Of a stretch of 64,000 bases of DNA, positions 36,049 to 47,600 are shown one piece after another. How positions within the stretch are numbered: position 1 is the stretch's first letter; every line of letters begins with the position of its first letter. Source of the DNA: Pyronema omphalodes (Eukaryota; Ascomycota; Pezizomycetes; Pezizales; Pyronemataceae); the NCBI GenBank assembly GCA_024516155.1, contig JAJJXM010000020.1, positions 186,001-250,000 on the forward strand. The letters run 5' to 3'. The notes beneath the pieces are model-generated. The model ran no database searches, was not told the origin of the DNA, and saw nothing but the letters and a program-made list of their open reading frames with translations. The position numbers and the translations under genes are program-made.

Positions 36049-36486
36049 CGTGACGTTGGGGTTGCGGACTCTGTGGAGCTTGAACCCGGAGTACAGAGCA
36101 GCGGGAAGATTTTGGTGGTGGGATTGGAAATCTTGGCGCGGATGCGGGGGCTTGGCAAATGTCGCGTTTTTGAGTGATTCTCGATGAAAACCCGGACAAC
36201 GTTAACACCACTGGAAATGGGATTTTGAGAAGAAATTAATCTTAGTAATTCTGTATACCCCGTAAAAAACAGTGGTCAGAAAAGGACGCGGGGGAGGCGG
36301 CGGTTTGATACGCAAGAACGCCGTGAAGTAGGTTTAGCGTGCGGTTACCCGGTGCCCCTCCAATCAAATTTTTGGTTCTGGTTCGCTGTTCCCGAGCTTC
36401 CCTGACGTCCGATTTCACACAATACCAGCTGCGTTTGTTGCTGACCACCTCGTCCCCGCGAACTACCCCCCAAATAATCCCACATA
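36049..36486. promoter_or_regulatory. Divergent Pet123-TIM23 promoter region
   Basis: This 438-bp region is shared by two genes for mitochondrial proteins. It contains an antisense 84-codon ORF whose translation (GNRTLNLL, LAYQTAA) looks like the peptides made when tRNA genes are read on the wrong strand. I could not fold a tRNA here, so nothing is annotated for it. A pyrimidine-rich leader precedes the TIM23 start. Confidence 0.55.
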
Positions 36487-37164
36487 ATGGCATCATTCTG
36501 GAACGCCCTTACCGGAAAGTCCCGGAAAACTACTGAGGACAATGCGCCGGCAGACTCTGGAGACATCGCACCCACCACTACCTTCGCCGCTCCCGTCTTC
36601 GACCCTTCTACCGCCGCTGATGTTTCCGCTTTCTTGAAGCCCGTTGGTTCCGCCGGATTCGACCCCTCCGCTCTTCACCCCCTCGCTGGTCTCGGAAACG
36701 ACCTTACCTACCTCGATGTCGATGACGCAGCGCTCTCTGCGATTCCCGGTGGACAGTCATTACTTCCTTCTCGTGGATGGTCAGACGATCTCTGTTACGG
36801 AACTGGAGCTACTTACTTGGTTGGATTGTCATTGGGAGGAGCATGGGGATTTGTAGAGGGATTGAAGAAGGTGGCACCAGAGGCACCTCCTCGCCTAAAG
36901 CTCAACGGAGTTTTGAACGCGGTTACCAGAAGAGGTCCTTTCATGGGAAACAGCGCGGGAGTTGTTGCTATGGTCTACAACGGTATCAACAGCACAATAG
37001 GCTACTACCGGGGCAAGCACGATACTGCAAACTCGGTGTTGAGTGGAGCGATCGCTGGTGCTATCTTCAAGAGTACGCGGGGTGCTAAGCCGATGGCCAT
37101 TTCAGCGGGTATTGTGGGCTCTTTGGCAGGTGCCTGGAGTGTCGGAAGTAAGGCGTTGATCTAA
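36487..37164 (+). CDS. TIM23: Mitochondrial import inner membrane translocase subunit Tim23
   Basis: Channel subunit of the TIM23 presequence translocase in the mitochondrial inner membrane. Intronless, 225 aa, near yeast Tim23 (222 aa). The hydrophilic N-terminal half (residues about 1-100) includes LHPLAGLG..LTYLDVDD, the intermembrane-space part that binds presequences and Tim50. The C-terminal half has four Gly/Ala-rich membrane segments, starting at TYLVGLSLGGAWG, NSAGVVAMVYNGI, ANSVLSGAIAGAI and AISAGIVGSLAGAW, with the basic matrix loop RGKHD between segments 2 and 3, as in the Tim17/22/23 family. The ATG follows a pyrimidine/A-rich leader. Family assignment is firm. Confidence 0.95.
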   Translation: MASFWNALTGKSRKTTEDNAPADSGDIAPTTTFAAPVFDPSTAADVSAFLKPVGSAGFDPSALHPLAGLGNDLTYLDVDDAALSAIPGGQSLLPSRGWSDDLCYGTGATYLVGLSLGGAWGFVEGLKKVAPEAPPRLKLNGVLNAVTRRGPFMGNSAGVVAMVYNGINSTIGYYRGKHDTANSVLSGAIAGAIFKSTRGAKPMAISAGIVGSLAGAWSVGSKALI

Positions 37165-38018
37165 TTGGGTTTGATACTGGGAAAAAGGTGATAACAACAA
37201 TACGGAGTATGTGGGTTTTTTTTGCTTTTCCCTTCAATATGTCTTTATATCTCTACTCTGGGTTTCATGGATATACAAAAACGGGCTGGCTGCGGGTATG
37301 GGATGTGTCAATGTACAAGAATTATACGATGGGGAAAAGTGGGTGAGCGGCAAAGATGCTGGCTGTTGGAAGGATCGAACGGATGGAGTTTCTTGCCTTG
37401 TTGTTTAGACATGGGAACGGTGTTTTATTTTCTGCTGTTCACCAATTGTACAATATGTTTGCTGCGGGTGTATTACCGCAATTTCATCTTCTGGTTTTTT
37501 TGTGTGCTACGATATTCAATATGTTACTCGAAATGTTTACACAAGAAATGATTATTTTTTTTTTTGTTTTCTTCATTGCCATGAGAGTTGTACATGATGT
37601 CATTAATACTCATATTAACCGCTTCCTATGTATAAAAACTGTTCCGAGGTCCAAGTTTCAGCTGGGTTGCTGGTTGCGTAGGTCGCACAAGCTCGATGCT
37701 GAATGCGTACCATGGATAAATCACATGATTCCGCCTTTCGCAATCGCTGGTCGCACTTGGCTGGGACCTTGCAAAGCCGTAAAGCTGCAAGGCCGCAAGT
37801 CCGTAGTCGAGAGTCAAGCAGCGACACTCCACCTTTTGTACGAGAACAACACTCTACCATCGACAGAACACGACGAGATCGAACGTTTCGTCGACAAACC
37901 CACTACAGCTCCCAACGACCGATCACTCAACAAGCTCGAAACTACTACATAACCGGGCTAACACCCCTTAACCGCCGACGGACCCCACCAAATCTCAACC
38001 TCCACACAAATCAGAACG
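37165..38018. other. Intergenic TIM23-VPS21
   Basis: An 854-bp interval with the TIM23 3' UTR and the VPS21 promoter. A 198-codon plus-strand ORF (37356-37952) with an ATG crosses it; its first half is Phe/Leu-rich because of T-rich 3' UTR sequence and its second half is the VPS21 leader, so I treat it as spurious. Confidence 0.6.
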
Positions 38019-39170
38019 ATGTCATCAGAAGGAGCTCCTAAGCCCAGCAGCAGCGTGAAGCTTGTGCTTCTTGGAGAGGCAGCAGTCGGAAAGGTTTGTC
38101 TACCTCTTCTATTTCCTCAACACATATCTCGTTGCAACTTTCGCGGAGCTCAGAAGCTGGTGGTGAGCTGTGGAGTAGCTATCAGCTGTCGCGCACATCG
38201 GTTGTTCTGCGGCTCGTCAATGTCCATTATGGAACGGACATGCATACATCATCACTCAATATATTACGCGCATAAACTAACATCCCTCGATAGTCCTCTC
38301 TCGTACTTCGCTTTGTGAACAACGACTTCCAGGAGAACAAGGAGCCCACTATTGGCGGTACGTTTGTCCACATCCCTCGAATGGCGATCGAGGCGTTTGT
38401 TCGAGGCGAACATGACGTAACACATGAAGTGAAAACATACATAAGGATAAAAAGCTAATTATTGTACTTCTATAGCTGCTTTCCTTACGCAAAAATGTAA
38501 CCTTCCCACTAGGACTATCAAGTTCGAAATTTGGTATGCATACACCCGCGTTGCGTCATATCCCCGATACCCGCCTCATAGATGTCGCCTCCCGACTTCT
38601 TTGTGGTGTATTCTATATCTCTACCACTTCTTCTCTTACTGCTCATTCATTCACCACGATAGCTGGTCTTCGTCTAACAAATATGATAGGGATACTGCCG
38701 GACAAGAACGTTTCGCCTCCCTAGCCCCCATGTACTACCGCAACGCGCAATCTGCCCTCGTCGTCTACGACATCACCAAGCCAACCACCTTGCTAAAGGC
38801 AAAGCACTGGGTTGCCGAGTTGCAACGCCAGGCCTCCCCCGGAATCGTTATCGCTTTGGTCGGTAACAAGCTCGATTTGGCTGGTCCCCCCGACGCATCT
38901 TCCCCTGGCGAGGAAGAGGAAGAGGATAGACGTGCGATTTCTACTTCAGAGGCAAAAGCCTATGCAGAGGAGGAGGGATTGTTGTTCTATGAGACTTCGG
39001 CCAAGTCTGGAGAAAATGTCCAAGCAGTATTTGAGGCTATTGCGAATGCGATCCCCGAGAGCACGTTGAAACCCAAGACAGTGGGCACGAGACAGGGAAT
39101 GGGTCAGGAGCAGCCTGTGAGGGTAGATTTTGATGCGGAGAGGGGTGCGAAGGAGGGATGTGCTTGTTAA
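38019..39170 (+). CDS. VPS21: Rab5-family GTPase (Vps21/Ypt5)
   Basis: Small GTPase of early endosomes that drives vacuolar protein sorting and endosome fusion. Exons 38019-38093, 38294-38357, 38476-38533 and 38690-39170 give 225 aa. The introns are 200, 118 and 156 nt. G1 GEAAVGKSS spans the first splice; the Rab5-type effector segment [16 protein letters not shown] and G3 WDTAGQERF span the next two. Then come G4 NKLDL and G5 ETSAK. The Ala pair in TIGAAF is the Rab5 signature. A negatively charged insert ([10 protein letters not shown]) between G4 and G5 is typical of filamentous-fungal Rab5. The C-terminal CAC is a geranylgeranylation motif. Secure as Rab5; whether it is the sole paralogue cannot be judged. 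Confidence 0.95.
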
Positions 39171-40340
39171 GTGTGGTTGGATGGCTGGGGTGGCTGAAGG
39201 GAATCTAAGGCTACAAGGATGGAGATCAGCTTGGGGGGCTCGGTATGGGGGATGTGGGATGAGGAGGAGTATGGAATGAATAAGCGGATTGAACTGGACA
39301 ATGCGGAAAGAGAGGTTTTTTTTCGATAATCCAGGTGATCAACTTATTAGGAGTGTAATCAGCCACGTTTACTGTTTTTGTATGTCTTTTTTTCGGTAAC
39401 TTTTTATGGTTACTTACTACCCTAAGCTTGTGTGGATGCGTGTTTCGGTTTTGATATGCCAATTGTATTTTTTTTTTTGAAGAGGTTGGGGGATTGAGAA
39501 TATAAGCGGGTTATTTTTTTTTTCCATTTTAGAGATATCTATCTACTTCTCCTCGGATTTTGCGTATGACTTTGGGAGTTATGAAGAAATGAATGTGACT
39601 TGACGGGCTGGGATAGATTGGAGATTGGGACTTTAGTTCCTGAAGGCTGAACCGTCCGAAGGTGGCCACCATATCAATCCTCCCCTCTTCCCTTTAATCA
39701 TCGATAACAGAAAATCACCAGTCCAATCAACCAGCAAGTGGTATTCATTTACGTTCAATATAAACCATCACATCATACCCACTCAGTACACCATGACTCA
39801 TACTCATGAAACATCACAATCTTCATCCCTTCTTCACAAGCCATCACTATCAAAAATTGAGATTCGAAAGAATTATCTTGTTTTTTATATGCTGATAACT
39901 TGATAACTTGATTTCTTTGATTTCTTTGATTTCCTGGGGGTTTTTATCGTTTTTCAGTGCTGTATTTCAATTTTTTTTTTTTGGTTTATATTAGGTTTTG
40001 GATACTGGATACTGGATGTTGATATGTTGATATGTTATCGTTGTTTACAATTCAACTGTGGAGGTGGAGAAGGGATGGAAGTTGGTGTGCTGTGGGGTTG
40101 TTTTGGTTATCTTTTTATCTTTTTTGATCATGCTAGGGAACGACGTTGAAGAGCCTATAGGTGAGATATTGGAATGCCGAGTGCCGGGTGCTGATGTTGG
40201 AGATGGTTATATGTAGTCAGGCTGTGTACTGTGGTGTGGTGTACTGTGCTGTGCTGTACTATGCTGTGCTGTGCTGTGATGTGATGTAGAGTAGAGTATA
40301 GTAGAGTAGATTAAATATCACTTATTTGTGTGTGTGTGTG

Positions 40341-40354
40341 GGGGGGGGGGGGGG
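40341..40354 (+). repeat. Poly-G tract after TG microsatellite
   Basis: A (TG)n stretch runs directly into 14 consecutive G bases. It is a simple repeat with no evident function. Confidence 0.8.
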
Positions 40355-40892
40355 CAAAGATGGAACTTGCAACCACCAACATTTCTTCCATCTTTCCAGT
40401 ACTCAATGATATCTACCCAACATAGGCACACATTCCATTCTTTCAAACTTACACAAAACATCTTCACCTACTCCACAGGTCTTTATCAAACGCTTCGATC
40501 CCTAAAGCTATCCTAAACCTTTGAACTTTCGACATCATCAGTTATCAAAAGTTATACTGAATACCTCTTGGTCGATTAGATGGGTGATACCGAAATCATA
40601 TATACTTATCTTATCTCATCTGCTGTTGCCTTTTGCGAGCTACATTGTTTCATCGCTACTTCATCGTTGCTTCGAGGTATATCTCGATTCTCAATAAACG
40701 ATAGCAATACTTATTCACCCTATGATTCGAGTTTGAAATTAACTCCTCTGTATATCACACCGAACCCCCATCCCACCACAACCACAATCAAAAACCATAA
40801 ACCAAGAAACCAAAAAACCAAAAAACAGCAGCAGCAACGACGATATCTTCCAACCAAAAGACATCTGAAAGAAATAAATAACTACGGATCCC

Positions 40893-40898
40893 AAAAAA
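40893..40898 (-). terminator. Pol III terminator of tRNA-Ala
   Basis: Six consecutive T on the minus strand just downstream of the tRNA 3' end, the usual Pol III stop signal. Confidence 0.75.
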
Positions 40899-40903
40899 GG
40901 AAT

Positions 40904-40975
40904 TGGAGGAGCGGCGAATCGAACGCCGGACCGCCTCTATGCTAAAGAGGAATTATACCACTAAACCACACCCCC
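40904..40975 (-). tRNA. tRNA-Ala(AGC)
   Basis: A 72-nt intronless cloverleaf. The acceptor arms GGGGGTG and CTCCTCC pair with the G3-U70 wobble that is the alanine identity element, and one T-T mismatch at pair 6-67. The D-arm region is GTTTAGTGGTATAATTC. The anticodon stem CTCT/AGAG encloses the loop TTAGCAT with anticodon AGC. The T arm is CGGCG-TTCGATT-CGCCG with perfect pairing. The discriminator is A. A run of six T in the transcribed strand, 3-8 nt downstream of the 3' end, is a proper Pol III terminator. Confidence 0.93.
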
Positions 40976-41550
40976 AATTGATATCATCATCTATATCTTA
41001 CAATTTACAGATTTTAATATAAAAGTATAAAATATGGTAACTTTGTGGTTATCCGTGTGCTGGTGTCCTGGTGTGCTTGGTATAGTAATGTCAAGTTCGT
41101 TGGTTTATGGGGTATGGTGTATGTACATACCATTTCAAGCAGCATGGTCATATATCTTTTATATATTTCTCTTTGCCGGTTTCTGTAATACTCAATCACC
41201 TATAACCCATCCCGTATCCTACCCATATAACCACCACTATCCAACCACCCCCCCCCCACCCTACACCGTAATAAGCCCTCCGACCTCTACCCTAAGTTAA
41301 AGTTCCAAAGTTCCCAAGTTCCCCCCTATCACAATCCCAGTCCCCAGTCCTCAGTAAGTAAGTATCATACTTCCTCAACCCCCCCTCCCCCCCCTAGACT
41401 TTCCAATTACGTATATATGCAGATAAATACATAACTCCTCAATCCATCTCGGTGAGGCATATGTACGGGCACGGGCACGGGAACCGGTATTCTGTTTCTG
41501 GGTATTTACTCGAGAATCGAGATGCAATGGGAATGTATGGACTCTGATAT

Positions 41551-41602
41551 AGATGGATACGGATGGATACGGATGGATACGGATGGATACGGATGGATAC
41601 GT
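41551..41602 (+). repeat. 10-bp tandem repeat (GGATGGATAC)
   Basis: Five head-to-tail copies of a 10-bp unit, nearly perfect. It sits about 100 bp left of a larger minisatellite. Confidence 0.85.
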
Positions 41603-41707
41603 GGCGGTTTAGAGTGGGTGGTATAGGTTTAGAGTGGGTGATATAGGTATGGTATGGAGTGGGTTGGTATCCTATGGTATGGTTATTGGGTTATTGGTTT
41701 GTTGGCT

Positions 41708-41935
41708 GGGGATTGGGGATTGGTGATTGGGGATTGGTGATTGGGGATTGGGGATTGGGGATTGGGGATTGGGGATTGGGGATTGGGGATTGGGGATTGG
41801 GGATTGGGGATTGGGGATTGGGGATTGGGGATTGGGGATTGGGGATTGGGGATTGGGGATTGGGGATTGGGGATTGGGGATTGGGGATTGGGGATTGGGA
41901 TTGGGGATTGGGGATTGGGGATTGGGGATTGGGGA
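41708..41935 (+). repeat. 7-bp G-rich minisatellite (GGGGATT)n, about 32 copies
   Basis: A 228-bp array of GGGGATT with a few variants at the left end (GGTGATT) and one deletion variant near the right end (GGGATT). All G runs are on the plus strand, so it has strong G-quadruplex potential. Because 7 is not a multiple of 3, each of the three forward frames reads the same GLGIGDW heptad in a shifted register, which explains the overlapping ORFs. It differs from the TTAGGG telomere repeat. Confidence 0.95.
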
Positions 41936-42722
41936 CGAGAGGAGGATTTACCGTAGAATAGGAAAAGGAAATAGCCGGGTGGGGGACTGGATTTGAGAAT
42001 CGAGTGATTGGACTTGGTGATGATAAATCATAAAACACAAGAAAACAGAAAATAGAATAAATTATCCCGAACTGACTTGCATGCATGAATACGTATATGT
42101 TAAAAAATCGATATATAGTGCTCTGGAGGAAAGAAAGGGTTCAAAAAAACAAACAAAAACGAATTCCATGACTCGACAACTCGACAACTCGACAACTGAA
42201 TAACTCGACAACTTGACAACTCGCTGCTTCCAAATGTATCCATCACCCCATACCAAGAAAAAAAGAACCACAGAATAAATATCTAAATCCCAAACAAACA
42301 AGCGAATAAAAGAAAGAAGCCTAACGTTACCCTCTAATAATAATAAATAATATAACCGTAACCAAGTGAAAGAAAAGAAAAGAAAAGGAATAAAAAAAAA
42401 AACAGAAAAAAATAACCTGATCCGAATAAATAAAAAAAAACGCCAATCCTGAAACGTCGTGTACGTGCTCCTGGTACCGAGTGCCGAAATAAAACTCCTA
42501 CTCCTACTCATACTCCTGCTGATAACTTACAAGACTCTGTTCTTCAACTCAAACCCCGAACCCCAAACCCCAAACCCTGTTGCCGAAAAAAAAAAAGAAA
42601 ATCAAACTCCACCGGGTATAACTGAAATCCTCCTCATCTATCCATCGATCCATCTATCCATCCATGGTATCACTCGTATCCTTTGCATCAAATCCATAAC
42701 CTCCACCCCCACGAAATCTCAC

Positions 42723-43757
42723 TTATGAAATTCCATCTGCTTTCTTTCTTGCTACACGGGTCTTCTTATCAACCCTATCCACATCCTTCTCCATTTCCTT
42801 CAGCATTTCAACCTGCAGCTCCAATTCCTGGGCGATGGCAGTTCCCATCGCTCGCTGTCTTTTCACAATCGCAACCAACTCCTCAATTCCCTTATCTTGT
42901 TCCTTCAGCACCTGTTCCTGCAACTGTAAAACACCCTTATTATCCAGCTCCCTCGTTGCCTGAGTTTCCGGGAGGGGAGCACCTAGAACTCTCGATCCCT
43001 GGAATCGGGAAGCAGGGGGCTTATCTCCTCCATTAACGGTGGTTTTAGCAGACGAGTTCTTGGAGGAGGAAAGCATGGTAGCTAGAGTTTCAAGGGCGTC
43101 ACGATCCTGCTTGGCTGCAGCTATCAAATCCCTTCTTCTTCGCATTTCTCCATCTAGTAGCGGCTTCTCTTTCTCCGACTGCTCATTCAATCCTTGTTCT
43201 AGTGCTGATATTAATCCACCGGCTTTCATGATTAATCGTTTTACATCCTGCCATCCTTCTCCTTTCTCTTGTGCTGTTTGAATTGATGTACGGGATTGAT
43301 GCAGCAGTGTTTTTAGTTCTCGATGAGCGTCGACCCATAAGGTGGGATCAGTTATGGGACCATCAGATACAGGGCTATAAAGCTGCTGTTGAGGCGTTTT
43401 GGAGTTGTTTATCCAACTTGCTGGTAATGAAAGGAAGGATCTCCAGACGGCTGAGTCACGCCACCGAGAGTCTTTGTGGTTTATGATGGCGTATAAATAG
43501 GCTTCTAGTCCTGCACGACGCTCCTCGGTGCGAGCTGGGGATCCAAGGGTGCTAAAGAGATAGTGTTTTGGGGGTGGAGAGAGTGGGGGAGCGGCATGGC
43601 ATGCAGAGGTAAGGGCCGCATGGAGGGCTAGGAAGTCGGAGTAGCGTTTGGGAAGGGTGTAGCTCCGGACAGAGGTGCGAAGCAGGATGTGGTATAAAGT
43701 GTAGGAACGTGGCGGAGGCGTCTCAGAGGTCGTAGGGATGGTGAGAGATAGTGACAT
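42723..43757 (-). CDS. VAM7: Vacuolar Qc-SNARE with PX domain (Vam7)
   Basis: SNARE for homotypic vacuole fusion, held on PI3P membranes by its PX domain. Intronless, 344 aa, slightly longer than yeast Vam7 (316 aa). Residues about 1-115 are the PX domain: the RYSDF motif that contributes a PI3P-binding Arg, the proline-rich loop (PPLSPPPKHY) and RRAGLEAYLYAI. The central part is a charged helical linker. The C-terminus, about 278-340, is the t-SNARE heptad region beginning LQLQEQVLKEQDKGIEEL, with a probable zero-layer Gln in ELELQVEML. There is no transmembrane segment, as expected for Vam7. It is transcribed divergently from the SIP3-like gene. Confidence 0.92.
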   Translation of the reverse strand: MSLSLTIPTTSETPPPRSYTLYHILLRTSVRSYTLPKRYSDFLALHAALTSACHAAPPLSPPPKHYLFSTLGSPARTEERRAGLEAYLYAIINHKDSRWRDSAVWRSFLSLPASWINNSKTPQQQLYSPVSDGPITDPTLWVDAHRELKTLLHQSRTSIQTAQEKGEGWQDVKRLIMKAGGLISALEQGLNEQSEKEKPLLDGEMRRRRDLIAAAKQDRDALETLATMLSSSKNSSAKTTVNGGDKPPASRFQGSRVLGAPLPETQATRELDNKGVLQLQEQVLKEQDKGIEELVAIVKRQRAMGTAIAQELELQVEMLKEMEKDVDRVDKKTRVARKKADGIS

Positions 43758-44697
43758 GGCGTTGGAGTTGTAGATGTCGCTGTTAAAGGTTGATTGTGGA
43801 TGCTGTGATCAAGTGTCGTAAGGGTTGCGTAGGTTTGGGCAGTTGTGGATGTTGTGATCAAGTGTCGTGTGTCGTATGTTGAGGATATCGAGGGTCTGTG
43901 GGCTCGAGTTGGTAGATTTCGTAGACTACGGAAGCGATCAAATGAATATCGACCGGGTTCGTAGTTTATGGTTCGTAGTGCGCAGTTCGTAGTTCGGTTC
44001 AAGCGATCGTGGTGGATTTATTCGAATATTGCAGTTCAGACGTTGAATGGGTGTTTCTGGTTCAGGAGCACCGTTCTGACTCTCGTTTGTTGCTTTGTAT
44101 TCGCGATCAGGCGCAGGTGCAGGATTCAGCTTGGCTCGGGTTCTCCTTAGCTTCGCATAAACCAGGAACCGATTTTGTGGTGCATAGCGCACGATGACAC
44201 TTGCTGTCCTTCATCGGCCTTGGCACGGAAATTTAGCCTTGGTTTAGTGAAGTTCTCCTTGACTTTGAAGAATCTAGAATAAAGTCACGTGGATGTTTAT
44301 CAAAGTCAAATGCTCTAGCCAGAAATATCTTAGTCCACTGGTACTGTGGCGTTACTATACAAATGCCCCTTACACCAGCCACACCATAGCTTCGCTTACA
44401 ACGCCACATGATACTAATCCCTTGCTGACAGGGCGGAGGTTTAGTGCCGCAGCCCGCTTTGCGTACGAAACAGATGCAGCAGGTAGAAGCTGGTGAGTCT
44501 ACGCAGAGGCAAGGTAAGGATATGAAAGAAGCGTCCGCGAGGCCCGACAATCACTGATGCAGCACAGACCTTGGATTGTCAAAGGCAGTTACTAGGGATA
44601 CAACGCTGTTTCTCCCTTTTCAACTTATATTCAGCAAGGCAAACGGCAACGACAGTAACTGGAGCTTACAACCTCCTTTAACCGCAGAAGAGACAGA
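43758..44697. promoter_or_regulatory. Divergent VAM7-SIP3 promoter region
   Basis: A 940-bp region between two start codons. It includes a repeated block (GTTGTGGATGTTGTGATCAA / GATTGTGGATGCTGTGATCA, each followed by AGTGTCGT) at about 43791-43868 in the VAM7 leader, and reiterated CGTAGTT words near 43918-43996. No coding sequence was recognised. Confidence 0.55.
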
Positions 44698-47600
44698 ATG
44701 GCCGAGACGGCCCCAATATCGTTGATGTGAGTGCGTGAATACTGAGGAGTTTTGGAATCTTGAAGAACATCAGCCTCCACCTTGCGAATGTCGCGGTTTC
44801 ACTTGCTAACGGATAGCTCCGTCTCGCGTTCACAGTCCTGCAACGCTCAAAGAAGCTTCCCTCGATTCACCAACCTTTCGTGGCACAGTACTACATTACG
44901 GAGAGCAAGTCGATCTGATTGAGAAATGGCTGGATGGTTTCATAAAAGCATCTTCAACCTTGGTTCGCGATGTACTGGGTATGTTGCGGGGAAGCTGCCA
45001 GGGCTGCAGATTCTATGACAAGTGATGAGTGACAAGCTTGCTAACGGCAGCATGCAGCCCTAGAGGATTCCATCAGCACATTTCTTTTGCGCGCTGTACC
45101 TACAAACATTTCCGAATCGGCTCTCGATCATGATCACACTCTATTGGCGATGCAGCGGTATGCTGAGGGATCTCGGGGGTTCTGGACAAACGTCATTACT
45201 GGAGCGAGAAAGGTGGAAACGCTGGTGGTAGATCCGTTGTCAGCGTTTCAAAGAGGAGAGCTCAAGAACTTCAAGGTATGTGGGGTGATACTGCGCGGCA
45301 GAGCCTGCACTGCTCAACCTACCCGGTTCCGGAGCTTCATTGGTTAACGGTTACCTGTTTCAGGAAATTAAACGACTTTTAGAAGCTGCACAGAACAAAT
45401 ACGACGCCTTACTAGCGCGCTATCTATCTCAAAACAAATCGAAAGAACCATCCGCTCTACGAGAAGATGCATTTGCATTATATGAAGCCCGAAAGGCATA
45501 CATCAAAACTAGTTTCGATTTCTGTATTGCAGCACCATTATTCCGGAGTAACTTGGATAAGCTTTTAACAAAAGTTATTTCAAACCAATGGAGAGAACAA
45601 ATGGCAATGAGGGATGATAGTGGTCATCTCTTGAAAAAATGCGGAGCAGATGTGGAAAGAATACGCAGCTGTTATGATTCTATGGAAGCCAACGAACGCT
45701 TGTTTTTGAAGCAGTTAACAGCAGCCGGAGCAGCCCTAGAAAAGAAAGCATACAAAGACCACCAGCCCGCCCGGGAACTTGACGAATACTCAATTAGTAC
45801 CGTGCCCTACCTATCCCGCCAACAAGCCGTTGCAGCACACATCGATGGCGAAGACGTTCCCAGCGAAAAGCAAGGCTGGCTTTTTATGCGCACCATTACC
45901 GGCAAGCCGACCCGTCAGATCTGGATCCGCCGCTGGTTCTTCCTCAAAGCTGGTGTCTTCGGCTGGCTCGTGCAAGGCTATCGTGAGGGTGGTGCCGAGG
46001 AGAGCGAAAAGGTCGGAGTCCTCCTCTGCAACATCAAGCCCGCCGTTGGTGAAGAACGCCGTTTCTGTTTCGAAGTTAAAACTAAAGATACCACCATATT
46101 GCTACAAACTGAAACCCAAGCCGACTTGACTTCATGGCTCGGTGTCTTCGAACAAGCTAAACGCACCGCTGTTGCATCATCAAACCTGGTGGCTTCTTCT
46201 CAAGCCTTTTCCATTATCCCGCCCTCTGCTCCTGCCCCGCCATCTGAACCTGCTTATGTCACTAAGGGACATGAAGGAAACTCCGCAAACTCAGCCCCTC
46301 TTTCCGATTCTCTCAATATCCCGCGCCAGCAACGGCAATTGGCAATGGACGACGGCTTTGCCTTATCTCGATCCGCAACAATGGGTCCTCTCGGTGTTGA
46401 TTCTGGTACTAGAGCAGTATCAATGGATGTCCCTCGTGATTTCTCTCAGATGAACTTACAACCCGGCCATGCAACTCACGGAAATCGTGAACGCAGTGCA
46501 TCAGCCGTATCTGCCGGAGCTATAGGTGGTCCAGGTCATGTTAGTGTTGGTCCTGGCGCATCCTCCACCGGTGCTGTCGGAGCTGCAGCTGGTCTTAGTC
46601 AGCCGTTTCACCACTTTCCGTCAGCGGATAGTAAATGGTCTTCTCTTGCTCCTAATACACTCACTAGTACTCCCGCACCAGTAAATTTATTGACTGCTGC
46701 TACGGTTACAAGCGGCAATGGAATTGCGGCGATTTCGGAGATTAATAGAGAGAGGGGCCATAAGAAGACTATGAGTTTGGATCATGGAAAGGAACAGGGG
46801 GAGGAACAAGAAATGATTGGAGACTATCCTAATGATTATCCTCCGGAACTTAGGATGCAAGATGAACACTTTCGTATGCTGTTCCCTGGAGCCAAAGATA
46901 AACTCGTTTTGCTCGGTATGTATTCGACACTCCCTCCCTTCTGAAACGACCAACGTCATAAAATATCACCCGCCTCCATCACTCACATATCACTCGTCCT
47001 CTGCTGACTTTGTCAAGTTTTCCGCGCCCACTGGTCTCCTTCCCCTTCGGAATCGCTTCCAGGTCGTTGCTTTGTAACAGAAAGAACAATCTACTTCTAC
47101 TCGCATTATGTAGGCCTCGTCTTCACAGCTGCAACACCATTCGAGCAAATACAGGAGATCAAGTCAGCTCAAGAAAAGGATTGTGATTACCTTTTCTTAC
47201 ATCTGAAACCAGATGAAAACGATGAGTATGAAACGCAGCATGTACTCACTGTTAAGACTTTCCTTGAGCCGATGAGACTGCTGCAGAAGAGATTGCAGGC
47301 GTTGATGGAGAATGCGAACGGCATAGCGTCGGATGCTGGAGCTAATAGTAATAATGGTAATGGTGGTAATGGTGGTAAAGAAGCTTCAGCACCTGTGACA
47401 CCTGCGGTACCTCCTGCGAAGAAACTTAAGGCAAGGGAAATGCTGAAGAAGTTGGTACAAATGGAGAATGATGAAGATAAAGACGATGACCAGTGGGAAG
47501 ATGTGGGAATGTATTTGGATGGACCGGCGACGAGAAAGCCACAGGTTGCTGGACAAGACAGTGAAGCGAGGTTGAGGATTGAAACGTATGAACCCCCCAC

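Larger units (their letters stand above)
39171..40903. other. Intergenic VPS21 to tRNA-Ala
   Basis: No gene recognised. The sequence is T-rich at first (VPS21 3' UTR), then contains GTGCTGT-type reiterations at 40228-40285, a TG microsatellite followed by a 14-base G run at 40340-40354, and a run of poly-A stretches before the tRNA. Confidence 0.55.
40976..42722. other. Intergenic tRNA-Ala to VAM7
   Basis: No gene. It holds the 10-bp array at 41551-41602, the 7-bp G-rich minisatellite at 41708-41935, and A-rich sequence at 42100-42600 that probably includes the VAM7 3' UTR. ORFs here are made by the repeats themselves (GLGIGDW in one direction, PIPNPQS in the other). Confidence 0.6.

Noticed and set aside
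35461..36177. 238-codon plus-strand ORF
   Set aside because: It is antisense to the Pet123/mS26 gene; its Leu-rich translation mirrors the Lys/Glu-rich sense helix.
36242..36496. Possible tRNA suggested by a GNRTLNLL/LAYQTAA antisense peptide
   Set aside because: No cloverleaf could be folded: the expected T arm and acceptor pairs do not form on either strand.
37356..37952. 198-codon ORF between TIM23 and VPS21
   Set aside because: It spans the T-rich 3' UTR of TIM23 and the leader of VPS21, and its composition changes abruptly; no family resemblance.
41708..41935. CRISPR-like array
   Set aside because: The units are contiguous 7-mers with no spacers, and the organism is a eukaryote.
41659..42086. 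Repeat ORFs reading GLGIGDW or PIPNPQS
   Set aside because: They are translations of the 7-bp minisatellite in several frames, not proteins.
46916..47113. Splicing from 46915 to the TAG at 47113 in the SIP3-like gene
   Set aside because: It keeps frame but deletes the conserved VFRAHW..PGRCFVTERTIYFYSHYVG block; the acceptor at 47017 retains it.
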